A DNA stretch of 35,787 bases from a virus, in IMG/VR virus record IMGVR_UViG_3300017967_000085, positions 1 to 35,787 of that record, one strand, 5' to 3'. The notes below the pieces were generated by a model that did no database searches, had not been told where the DNA came from, and was given only the letters and a program-made list of their open reading frames with translations. Shown piece after piece: positions 1 to 10,600 of this stretch (its first letter is position 1; every line of letters begins with the position of its first letter). A program made the position numbers and the translations under genes.

Positions 1-1
1 C

Positions 2-3000
2 GAATTAGACATAAACGGTACTACACGCACAACTAATTTAATTGTTGATACAGAAGCAGATATTGCTGATATTAACATAGTTGGCAACACTATAAGTACT
101 ACAAATCCGTACTTAAACTTAGGCACACTTGATACCGTAGTTTATCAAAACAAAGCACGTATTGATAGCATTGATATCGAAGGCAATGTTATTAGTACTA
201 ATAATTCTAATGCAAATCTAGAACTCCGTCCAAACGGCACTGGCACTGTAGAAGTGTTTAGTAATATGAATGTTGATGGAAACATACATGCAACAGGAAA
301 TATAACTGCTGACGGCAATATTACTTTAGGTGACGCAGATACAGATAGTATTACTATTAATGCAGAAATTGCAAGTGATATTATCCCAGACTTACATCAA
401 ACATATACATTAGGTAGTCCATCTAAAAAATGGAAAGATGTATGGGTAAATCAAATTACAACAGATTCTTTAACAGTAGGCGATCTTACTGTAGACGGAA
501 TTGATCTAATACTTAGACAAGGAAACATATATTATGTTGCTGAAAATGGCAGCGATACTGCAAGTGGTGATCACCCACAAGATCCCTTTGCTAGTATAAA
601 ACATGCATTGAGTCAATCAACTGCCGGCGATCTTGTATATGTTTATCCTGGAATATACACAGAAGAATTTCCTTTAACTGTTCCAGTTGGTGTAACACTT
701 AAAGGTACAGGTTTAAGAGCTGTAACAATCCAACCAACAACAGATACACGATATAATGACGCAATCATTGTTAACGGAGAAAGTACTGTTGAAGATTTAA
801 TGTTAACAGGATTTTATAGTGGTAAAAAATTATATGAAGTAACACAAATTGACAACAGCACCACAATTAGAATCAATGTAGGCACTGCACCGTTTGCTCA
901 TACATATGTAAGTGGTGGTACTATAAATGCAGACGATAGTACATCGTTGATTGCAAATGTAACAAATGCTGTTTATGATCACACAACAGGCGAAATTGTA
1001 ATTACTACAGATGTTGCCCATGATACTTACGTTGGTGCAAACTTATATTTTGGTGGACTAGTTTTTAGTTGCAATGGAGGAAATAGAACATTTCCTGATA
1101 ACGGTTACGGTTTTCGATTCGCTACAGATTTTGAAGTAACAACTCGTTCTCCTTACATCAGAAACGTAACAGTAATTACAAATGGTAGCACAACAACCGC
1201 AGATGATCCTAGAGGTTACTTGTCAGGCGATGCAGGTAAAGGAGCATACATTGACGGGGCATATGCAACAGCAAATTCTAAAGAAGCAAGTATGTTGTTC
1301 CATAGTGCAACATTTATTACTCCAGGTGTAGAATGTATTACAGCAACAAACGGAGTTAGAGTAGAATGGTTAAACTCATTTACATATTTTGCAGAAAAGT
1401 CTGTTTATGCATTTGATAGCAACGACGGATTAGCTGGAGATGGTAAAACCCGTATAAGATTAAGCGGCATAAGCGGCCCGGGATTTGCTGCATCAGACAC
1501 AGTAACATTTACTTCAACAGACGCTTCTACTGTTGTAAACATAACTGTAGAAAGTGTAGAAGATTCCGACATACTAATAGTAGACGGAAAGAATGTAGAT
1601 CTACTAGACTTTGACACAACTCCAGCAAGTATATCTAATGGTAGTGGAACAACTGCAACAACAATAGAGTTTGTAGATGTAAGAGATTTTGGTGCAGAGA
1701 TACGCATGATAGGTTCTGCTTCAGTTTACGGTAACTATGGATTATATGGTGACGGCCCTGGTGTAATTGTTTATGCAATAGGACAAAATTTAGCATATAT
1801 TGGAAATGGCAAAGAAGTTACTAATGATGCAGAAAGCGTTGATCAAACCAAAGAAGTTACAGAATTAAATGATGCAAAAATAAGATATAATTCTGTTGAT
1901 CACAAAGGTGATTTTAGAGTTGGAGACCTTTTTTATGTAAATCAAGAAGATGGAACAGTTAGTTTTGTTGCTAGTGCATTAAACATTGATCTAACATCTG
2001 GGGCAACATTTACAACAGGATCTAGCACAACATTTATAAATGGTGAAAGAATTGACACCGGCAATTTAAGAATAAGCGGAAATACAGTATCTAGTACATC
2101 TGGCGATATAAACTTTGATGCAACAAGTGATCAAATTAATTTACAAAATAATGTTAGCGTAACAGGAAATTTAGATGTAACAGGCGATGTAAGTATAGGT
2201 GGTAACATTACCATTGGCGATGAAGCATCAGATAGCTTACAAATTATTGCCGGTATAAACAGTAATCTAATACCAGCAACCACAAGCACATACTCTTTAG
2301 GTATATCAACTAACACATGGTCAAATCTTTTTGTTGACCAAGTTAATGTAGACAATATAAAAATAGATACAAATTATATAACAACTACAGAATCTAATAG
2401 CGATTTAGAATTACGGGCAAATGGTACAGGTGAAGTACTTGTACCAACAAACGATGTACAAATAGATAATAATTTAAATGTTGATGGAACAACAACCTTA
2501 TCAGATACTACTATCAACGGAACATTTACACTTGTAGGAGATATTAACCAAACAGGTGATACTAATGTAACAGGAAATGTTACTGTAACACAAGATATAG
2601 ACGTTGCAGGTGCAGCACAATTTGAAGATATTTTAATAAATGACAATTATATAACAACAACATCTTCAAATGCAAATTTAGAATTAAGAGCAAGCGGCTC
2701 TGGTGTAATTAAAGTTCCAAGCAATAATGTTACATTTAGTCAAGACTTAACTGTAGGGCAAAACATTTCTGTTGTAAATGTTACTGCAAGCAACACAGTT
2801 ACTTCTAATAATTTTAATATAAGCGATATTAAAATAGACGACAACTATATCGAAACAACAGTATCAAATGCTGATTTAGAATTACGAGCAAATGGTACAG
2901 GTAAAGTTTACATCCCAAACAACGATGTTTTGATTGATAATAACTTAACTGTTAACGGAAATGTTACAGTAGGTAATGATTTGACAATATCTGGAGACTT

Positions 3001-3910
3001 TACAGCAGACGATATCACACTTACAGGCACTGCTACTGCAAACGAGTTTAATACTGGCGATATAAAGATATTCCAAAATGTGATTACTACAACAAATAGT
3101 AATTCTAACTTAGAATTGAGATCAAATGGTACAGGGTATATTAGTGCTGAAGATTTTGTAATACAAGAAAACGATATTTCAACTTCTGGAGATATGATAT
3201 TATCTCCAGGCAGTGAGCATGTAATCATAAACTCAACTGGTGCATTAAAACTGCCGGTAGGTACAGAAGCACAAAGACCAACAGCAGTATCAGGGCAAAT
3301 TAGATTTAATAGCGATCTTAATATATTTGAAGGGTATAATGGTACTACTTGGATACAACTAAGCGGAGTAATTGATTCTGACAGAGACACCAGTGTAACC
3401 GCAGAATTAACACCGGGTGCTAACGATAATGTTATTAGATTTACAGTAAACAATCAGGTAATTGCAGATGTTAATTCCACTAGATTAAGAGCAAACAAAA
3501 TTATAGTAGATGACATAAGCATCGATGGCAATGTGATAAGTACACATACAGCTAATACAGATCTTGAGCTAACAGCAAACGGAACTGGTGATGTTATTAT
3601 TGAAAACTTTGCGTTTAGCAATAATACAATTACAAATAGTGTAGCAGATAGTGTAACAACTTTCCAAAACACTAACAACGGATATGTTAAGTTTGCTGGA
3701 ACGTATGGAATGGTTATTCCGGTCGGTACAGATGCAAATAGACCTGGATTAGCATATACTGAAACAGGGCAAATGCGCTGGAATACTACGTCTGCAAGGA
3801 CAGAAATTTGGGACGGTCAGAACTGGGTGTCTGTTGCAGGTACAAACACTGGTATTTCTCGTGCAGAAGCTGAAGAATTAGCACTAGGAATAGTATTAAC
3901 ATTGGGATAA
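2..3910 (+). CDS. Tail-fibre-like protein, 5' end outside the window
   Basis: The frame is open from base 2, so the first in-frame ATG at 254 is internal and the true start lies upstream. The part seen is about 1302 codons. It carries six clear copies of a unit of the form N-x-I-S/T-T-T-x-S-N-x-x-LELRxNGTG, first near 185 and last near 3530. Between copies 1 and 2 lies a beta-helix-like segment that begins with IYYVAENGSD (from about 527), includes RSPYIRN at 1145 and closes with GDFRVGDLF at 1907; the same landmarks occur in the two giant genes downstream. The C-terminus has the RPTAVSGQIRFN and QMRWNTTSARTEIWDGQNW motifs seen in marine myovirus fibres. It is probably a trimeric extended fibre or tail-associated protein. 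The role is inferred from repeat style and neighbours; no enzyme motif is visible. Confidence 0.8.
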   Translation, partial: ELDINGTTRTTNLIVDTEADIADINIVGNTISTTNPYLNLGTLDTVVYQNKARIDSIDIEGNVISTNNSNANLELRPNGTGTVEVFSNMNVDGNIHATGNITADGNITLGDADTDSITINAEIASDIIPDLHQTYTLGSPSKKWKDVWVNQITTDSLTVGDLTVDGIDLILRQGNIYYVAENGSDTASGDHPQDPFASIKHALSQSTAGDLVYVYPGIYTEEFPLTVPVGVTLKGTGLRAVTIQPTTDTRYNDAIIVNGESTVEDLMLTGFYSGKKLYEVTQIDNSTTIRINVGTAPFAHTYVSGGTINADDSTSLIANVTNAVYDHTTGEIVITTDVAHDTYVGANLYFGGLVFSCNGGNRTFPDNGYGFRFATDFEVTTRSPYIRNVTVITNGSTTTADDPRGYLSGDAGKGAYIDGAYATANSKEASMLFHSATFITPGVECITATNGVRVEWLNSFTYFAEKSVYAFDSNDGLAGDGKTRIRLSGISGPGFAASDTVTFTSTDASTVVNITVESVEDSDILIVDGKNVDLLDFDTTPASISNGSGTTATTIEFVDVRDFGAEIRMIGSASVYGNYGLYGDGPGVIVYAIGQNLAYIGNGKEVTNDAESVDQTKEVTELNDAKIRYNSVDHKGDFRVGDLFYVNQEDGTVSFVASALNIDLTSGATFTTGSSTTFINGERIDTGNLRISGNTVSSTSGDINFDATSDQINLQNNVSVTGNLDVTGDVSIGGNITIGDEASDSLQIIAGINSNLIPATTSTYSLGISTNTWSNLFVDQVNVDNIKIDTNYITTTESNSDLELRANGTGEVLVPTNDVQIDNNLNVDGTTTLSDTTINGTFTLVGDINQTGDTNVTGNVTVTQDIDVAGAAQFEDILINDNYITTTSSNANLELRASGSGVIKVPSNNVTFSQDLTVGQNISVVNVTASNTVTSNNFNISDIKIDDNYIETTVSNADLELRANGTGKVYIPNNDVLIDNNLTVNGNVTVGNDLTISGDFTADDITLTGTATANEFNTGDIKIFQNVITTTNSNSNLELRSNGTGYISAEDFVIQENDISTSGDMILSPGSEHVIINSTGALKLPVGTEAQRPTAVSGQIRFNSDLNIFEGYNGTTWIQLSGVIDSDRDTSVTAELTPGANDNVIRFTVNNQVIADVNSTRLRANKIIVDDISIDGNVISTHTANTDLELTANGTGDVIIENFAFSNNTITNSVADSVTTFQNTNNGYVKFAGTYGMVIPVGTDANRPGLAYTETGQMRWNTTSARTEIWDGQNWVSVAGTNTGISRAEAEELALGIVLTLG
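185..3589 (+). repeat. Six dispersed coding repeats ending in LELRxNGTG
   Basis: Six copies of an approximately 20-codon unit occur at about 185, 2374, 2644, 2845, 3078 and 3530, in frame. Examples are NYITTTESNSDLELRANGTG and NVISTHTANTDLELTANGTG. Spacing is irregular: copies 2-4 sit 200-270 bases apart, with copies 1 and 6 further out. Each copy is usually followed by a short beta segment such as DNNLNVDG. A weaker relative (NTITSIGTNQNLIIDPNGSG) opens the S74 fibre gene at 19078. This looks like a beta-rich fibre shaft repeat. Confidence 0.75.
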
Positions 3911-3914
3911 AAAT

Positions 3915-4244
3915 ATGGCAACACTTTTTGAAAATAAGGTAATAAAAAATGTAGGTACAAAACCTGTTTTGATTCTAGAAACAGACGCATCTACAAGAAA
4001 CACTGTGGTAGGACTAAGTTTAACTAACTTAACCTCAGAGTTTTGCTATTGCGATATTATATTAGAAGATAACACAAGTGTTGCAGGATATTATTTGAAA
4101 GATACAGTTTTACCAGCGAATACAAGTTTACGAGCAGTAAGCACAGGTGAAAAATTAATTATTGCACCTAATAACAGATTGTTAGTTCGTTCTAGCGTGG
4201 ACGACAGCATTGATGTTATTTTAAGTGTTGTTGAAATAACATAA
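3915..4244 (+). CDS. Small beta-rich virion-type protein, paralogue of the 18740 gene
   Basis: This 109-residue protein has no signal peptide or membrane segment and is mostly alternating beta-type sequence. It starts four bases after the upstream stop. Its pattern TVVGLSLTNLTSEF...DTVLPANTSLRAVSTGEKLIIAPNNRL lines up by eye with TVSICNRNGSDAQ...GNGVVERTGIVMDTGKKIVAYSSASN of the 108-residue protein at 18740. The two therefore look like one family flanking the giant fibre genes. Similar small proteins occur among marine myovirus structural genes. A connector or capping role is only a guess; I do not recognise a defined family. Confidence 0.75.
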   Translation: MATLFENKVIKNVGTKPVLILETDASTRNTVVGLSLTNLTSEFCYCDIILEDNTSVAGYYLKDTVLPANTSLRAVSTGEKLIIAPNNRLLVRSSVDDSIDVILSVVEIT

Positions 4245-4253
4245 GGAAGAAAG

Positions 4254-4634
4254 ATGACTTATTTTATAGGTAGTAATCCACAGGACGTTTTAAACGGAAT
4301 CATAAAAAGATATTTTTACGGCCTACGTAGAAATGATGATGGAGAATTATTTCTTATAAGGGTTGATCAACTTCAAGGCGGTGCAGACGCTAGTGTTACT
4401 ATAAACGAATTAGGAGACCCGGAAGAAAACTTTCCAGATTTTGAAGAAGGTATAGATTTCTTAGACGGAATAGATCAGGATCATAATATTGTATATGATA
4501 ATTTAAGATACCAACAGCTTAGATGGGATGGAAGAAGTTTGTTATATTATATAGAACCTGACACAGGCACATTTGTACAATTAATCAATGAAGGATATTC
4601 GTATCCTGAAAACATATCGTCGCCAGGATATTAA
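4254..4634 (+). CDS. Small acidic protein of unknown function in the fibre operon
   Basis: This is a 126-residue acidic protein preceded by a clear Shine-Dalgarno sequence (GGAAG). Near the N-terminus is FIGSNPQDVLNGIIKRYFYGLRRNDDGELFL, summarised as a short helix followed by a beta hairpin. An acidic stretch rich in D and E follows at residues 52-77. The C-terminal part, LRWDGRSLLYYIEPDTGTFVQL, has the 'displayed value' style seen at the ends of marine phage fibre proteins. It lies between the small beta protein and the first giant gene and is presumably co-expressed with them. I do not recognise a family; structural or assembly roles are both possible. Confidence 0.7.
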   Translation: MTYFIGSNPQDVLNGIIKRYFYGLRRNDDGELFLIRVDQLQGGADASVTINELGDPEENFPDFEEGIDFLDGIDQDHNIVYDNLRYQQLRWDGRSLLYYIEPDTGTFVQLINEGYSYPENISSPGY

Positions 4635-4644
4635 GGAGCAGTAA

Positions 4645-7600
4645 ATGGCAGAGTTTAAACTAGAAAGATTTAAATACAACTGGAAAGGTACTTGGGTTAC
4701 CGGTACTACATACAATCGAGACGATGTTGTATTATATGGTGGTAGAAGTTATGTGTGTCTAGTAGGACATACGGCATCGGCAATTTTTAACACAGACAAA
4801 GACGCTACAGTTCCTGGGTCAAATCCTCCAATTCCTGCTCCACGTTGGGTGGTTATGACTGCTGGTTTTACATTCCGCGGAGAGTGGGCTACTAGCACAA
4901 CATATGCTGAAGGCGACATTGTACTAAAAGACGGTTACTTATGGGTATGTATAATAAACGTTCCTAATTCTAGTGACTGGTATGTTGACGAAGCAAATTG
5001 GAATATTTACGCAACTGGTATAGATTTTAAAGGTAACTGGACATCTTCTCAAGATTACGGCAAAGGTGCATTAGTAAAATATAATGGCATTGTGTACAAA
5101 TGTATAGTATCACATGTTTCTGGAGCAATACTAGAAGATAATGAAGATGACTGGGAAGTTTTCCACGACGGAGTAGAATATGTAGGCCAATGGGCGCCTG
5201 CTACTCTATTTAGAAAAAATGATTTAGTACAGTACGGTGGATCAATTTATAGATGTACAGAAACGCACACTAGTTTGGTGTTTGCAGATCCTGACGAGAA
5301 TCCTGTAATAGATTTAGTAAGATTTGATGTAGAATTTCCGGGGTTCGAATTTGAACAGGAATGGTCTAGTACAATTCAGTATCAAACAGGAGATGTAGTT
5401 AGACATGGTGGCTATGTATGGTATGCTATAAATGATAGTTTTGATAGTAATCCAACACTAAATGACAGTACTAGCAACTGGATTCCTTTTGCCCACGGAT
5501 TTTCTTTCTTAGGTGATTGGCAAACACAAGGGTATTACAGACCAGGAGACTTAGTCCGCAGGGGCGGAAACATATATGTCGCAAGAGATGCTATAAATGC
5601 AGAAGCAAATGACGGATCTACTATTGATTATTTGGATCCAAGTCAATGGGAATTAGTTTTTTCTGGATTAGCTTGGTCTAAACAACATTCTTGTATAGAA
5701 TACAGGGTAACTATAGAAAATAGATTTGAAGAAGGTAATAAGTATATTCTTGATACAGCTTACCACCCTCCATTAGAATTTAAAGTAGGTAATACTTATA
5801 TTTTCAATCAAAATAATTTAGAAAATGTATATTATCCTAATCAAATTGGTGGTGGCATAACCAATCCACACCAATTAAATTTTAGTTCTAATAATATCAA
5901 CGGTGAGTTAGTAGACGGTGGCGATGTTTATCTTGAGAATGTGCGCTATTACTTAGACAATATTCCTGTAACATATGCAGAGTATTCTGATAATGATACA
6001 TTTATCGCTGCAACATATAGAAGAGTTGAAATAACTATAACAGAAAACACTCCTACAACTTTATATTATTGGTGTAGTAACCATACAGACATGGGTGCTA
6101 AAATAACAATTGATGTAGACACAAGCTCTAGCACAGGATCTTGGATACAAAACAAAGAATATTTTGTAGGAGAAGTTATAACTTTCTTTGGAGATACTTG
6201 GAAATGTTTACAACAGCATACAAGCAGCAGCAGAAATTATCCTGGAGATAATGGTAGCGGATTTGTATACTGGGAATTAATTATTGAATCGCCAAACGAA
6301 GTAGGTATGAATGCAAAGGGCGATTTGCTAACTTACAATCTAAGTCAAACACTTAAAGGTGACGGAAGTACTTATGGATTAACAAATGTGCCTATAGGCT
6401 CAAATGCGCAGGTGTTGAGTGTAATAGATGACGATACAGTTTTTTGGAGGAATTACCTTAGCGACACTGATGTTATATATGTTGCATCAAATGGAACAGA
6501 CGCAGATGGGTTTGGTACACATCCACACAGACCATTTAGAACAGTACGTCATGCTGTAGAATATGTTGAAGATAATTTTAGTGCATTAACTCCTGTAAAA
6601 GTAAAAGTTGCTACAGGAAGATATGAAGAAATTGGACCTATGACAATTCCGGCAGGATGCGTAGTAATGGGCGACGAATTAAGATCTACACTAATTGTTG
6701 CTAATGATATATTACCAGAGTATACAGGCGATTTGCCATACGTAAAACAGTATCTTGCACACTTTGAAACAATATTATTTGATATTTTAAACAACAATGC
6801 TTATATAACGCAGCCAGGAAATGACGTACCGAGAGATTTAACTCAACTTCCAGCAGGTACAGGTGCCGGTGCTGTAATTGCATCTTTAATCGATGACTGG
6901 GAATCTTATTGTGATTTTAGAATTAACAGCACAGGTGTTGACCCAACAATAAGTGGAACAAATACTTTATCTGATGACATTTCAAGAGGTAGAGCTGCAA
7001 CTTGTTTACTAGCCAATAAAAACTTTATTGCTAGAGAACTTTCACTCTTTTTAGAAACATCCAATCCTGGAGTTACATTTACAAGATCAAGAGTAGAAGA
7101 AGATGTAAGACATTTATTAAGAGCAATTGCTTATGACTTAAAATATGAAGGAAATTACAAAACAGTTCTTAGTGCGAGAAGATACGTAAACGCTACATTA
7201 GGAAGCCAATTAGACGATATGTTCTGGTTGAGAGATGTAACGGGATTAAGAAGTTGTACAGTCCAAGGACTTAGAGGAGTACTTAATCCTCCAGGTGTTT
7301 ATGATTTATATAGACGTCCTACAGGGGGTGCATTCTGTGCATTAGATCCTGGATGGGGACCAGATGACAATAGAACTTGGATTAACACACGTTCTCCTTA
7401 CATCCAGGGTGTAACAACAATAGGAAACAGTTGTGTAGGACAAAAAATTGACGGATCATTGCACAACGGTGGTAACAAATCATTTGTGTCTAATGACTTT
7501 ACACAAGTATTAAGTGACGGTATCGGTGCCTGGGTTTCTAATAACGCTAGGGCAGAACTTGTGTCTGTGTTTACATATTATTGTTCAGTTGGTTACCTTG

Positions 7601-10600
7601 CAGATAATGGTGGCGTTATTAGAGCAACAAATGGTAATAACTCTTATGGACTATACGGATCTATTGCAGACGGTATTGATGACACGGAAATTCCTGCAAC
7701 AGCAACTATAGATAACAGAAGCCAAAATGAAGCTACAGTTGTTTCTGCATTTGCTGGAGAATTTTCCGATGAAATCTTTATGTTAGAATTTGATCATTTT
7801 GGAGAAGAATACACCAGTGCATCTGCAAACTTTATCGGATCAGGTGTTAATGTAGAGGTAGAATTTACAGATTTTAGAGACGGTGCAATAAAAGAACTTA
7901 GATTAACAAACCCAGACGGATCTAGCGACCCAGGCGGATTAGGATATACAAATGTTTTTGATAATGCAGCAAACGGTGATACAACCACAATAACTCTTGC
8001 ACCAGATGAAGATATCACTGCTCCTCAAGCAATTGGTCAAAGAATAACAATTGTTGGAGGCGACGGAACAGGTCAATTTGGTTATATAAATGCATATAGT
8101 TCTGCTACAAAAATTGCACAAGTATATAAGATTTCAGATAATACGCCAGGATGGGATCATGTTGTTCCGGGAACAACAATTGCTAGTGTATTGTCAGGAA
8201 ATACACAATATAGAATAGAGCCTAGAATAACAATACCTCATCCTGGATTTTCCGATCAACCTTACGATTTGCCAGGAAGTAATAGCATTGCAGATGCCAC
8301 TTATGGTGAAACAACAGAAACATATACAGGACTACAAGGTCAATTAGGTACTGGAGAAGTGATTGACAATGACGGACTTGTACCCTCAGAAGCAGAATTT
8401 ACTGTTGTGAAAAGAGGAAAAACTTATGAAGTTACCATTACAGACACAGGTGCAGGCTATGCTGTGGGAGACACTATAACCATTACAGGAGATTTACTTG
8501 GAGGATCAACCCCTACTAATGATTTAACAATTAGAGTGCTTACTACAACAGAAGATAGTACCAATGCTATTGCAACTATCTATAGTGAAGGCACAGGACA
8601 ATATGGAAAGTTTGTCGTTCTTGACACTACAAATGGTAATGCGTTTTACAGTGCTGATGGCCAAACATGGGGAACAGGCACACTACCGTTAACAGGAAAT
8701 TGGAAAAAAGTTAAAGGAGCAGATAATAAGTTTGTAGCCTTAAGGACAAACAGTTCTAACGGAGCATATTCTTTAGATGGAATAAACTGGACTATAAACA
8801 ATATGCCAACAGCAGGTGATTGGGTAGACGTAGAATATGCTAATGGTAGATGGATAGCTATTGCAGAGAATAACAACGATGTTGCTATTAGCACTAACGG
8901 TAGCACATGGTCTACATCATCAATACCAGATGATACAGTTGGAGACAGTACTGCTACCCAATGGCAAGTTATTGCATATGGTGGAGGTACATGGTGCGTT
9001 GTAGGAAGTGAAAGATTTACAGCTACTAGCACAGACAACGGAACTACATGGACTAGAAATACTAATGCTATACCTGCAGGAGATTATGATTTTAAATCAT
9101 TAGTTTATGGTAACGGTAAATTTATATTAATGACTGCTGATGGTGATGTTTGGTATAGCTTTGATGGAGTTACATGGACAGCAACCAATGACATGCCAAA
9201 AGAAGATGGTAGTACAACAATGGTTTGGGAAAAAATGGAATACTATCAGGGTGTATTTTTTGCAGTTTGTAATACAGGAAGTAAGGTTATAGGTTCGGAC
9301 CCTACAACAGGTCCTACAACCTATCTAGCAACAAGCGAAGATGGATTACTATGGACAGAACGTACTGTAACAGAACCTAAAGAATGGAAAACCCTTGCAG
9401 CAGGAAACCCTAATAATCAATTAAGTTTCTTAATGGTAGGCGATGGTACAGGAACCAATGCTATAAACAAAGTTGCTACAGGCTGTAGAGCGAAAGCGCG
9501 ATCTTCTCTAAACAGTAACGGTGGCTTCAACAACATTAAACTATCTGATCCTGGTAGTGGGTATAATCCAGCATCTCTTCCAGAAGTAGATATTCTTGAC
9601 AACCAAGTTTCAACAGAAATAGGAATAGATGTACGAATAGGATACGGTTCTTTGAGTCAGCCGGAATGGGTGAATAGAGGTCAAGGTTATAGGACCTCTA
9701 GTACGAACGTTACAATTACAGGAAACGGCTATGCAGATAAAATTCCAGAAGATAGATATATTGTTTTAGAGAATCTTGAGAGGCTTCCTGGACCAGGTGC
9801 TCAAATATTAATTGAAGGAATCCTAAATGAAATTACAGAAGAACCGGATGATCTAAAAATATTTACAGCGGTTGTAGTGACAGACTTAGGCGATGATGGA
9901 ACCGGTAGGTCTAGATCTAGAGCACGTATTCAAGTTTCTCCTAGTATAGAACATGAGTACAACTTAGCACATGCAACAAATGTTTCTATAAGAGAAAGAT
10001 ATTCGCAATGTAGAATTTCAGGGCACGATTTCCTAGATATAGGTACAGGCAACTTTACTCAAACTAACTATCCTGACTTATATGCAGGAGGAGCATATTT
10101 TGTAAGCGCACCAGAAAATGAAATATTGGAACAAAACGGCGGTCGTGTGTTCTACACAAGTACAGACCAAAACGGTAACTTTAGAACTGGAGAATTATTT
10201 GCAGTTGAGCAAGCAACCGGTATTGTTACTATTAGTGCTGACTTCTTTGATCTAGACGGTCTTTCAGAACTTGCACTCGGTGGTGTTAGACTAGGCGGAT
10301 CAGGTGCAGTAATTAGAGAATTCTCAACTGATCCTACTTTTAGTGCAGACTCTAACAATATTGTTCCTACACAACGAGCTATTGCAACATTCTTAGCAGA
10401 CAGGTTAAGTGTTGGAGGATCTGATTTAGAAACAAATGCTTTGGTCGCCGGCGGAATATTTGTTGGTGGCGAAAATAATGAAATAGGAAATCCGCAAGGA
10501 AATACTATACAAGTTCTATCTCCTGTAGTTTTTGATGGCGCAGGAGCTGGATTAGCAGGAAGCTTGTTAGGACAACAAATGTTCCACAGGGATGCATTTG

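Noticed and set aside
2908-3453. Antisense open frame of 181 codons
   Set aside because: It lies wholly under a repeat-containing fibre gene, has no ribosome site or recognisable motif, and all real genes are on the + strand.
185-3589. Regular repeats as a possible CRISPR array
   Set aside because: The repeats are in-frame protein units with diverged DNA and irregular spacing.
254-3910. Taking ATG 254 as the start of the first gene
   Set aside because: The same frame is open to base 2 and already contains a complete shaft repeat at 185-244, so the start is outside the window.
8646-9038. Antisense open frame of 130 codons over the Asp-box region
   Set aside because: It is periodic only because the sense repeats are periodic; no independent support.
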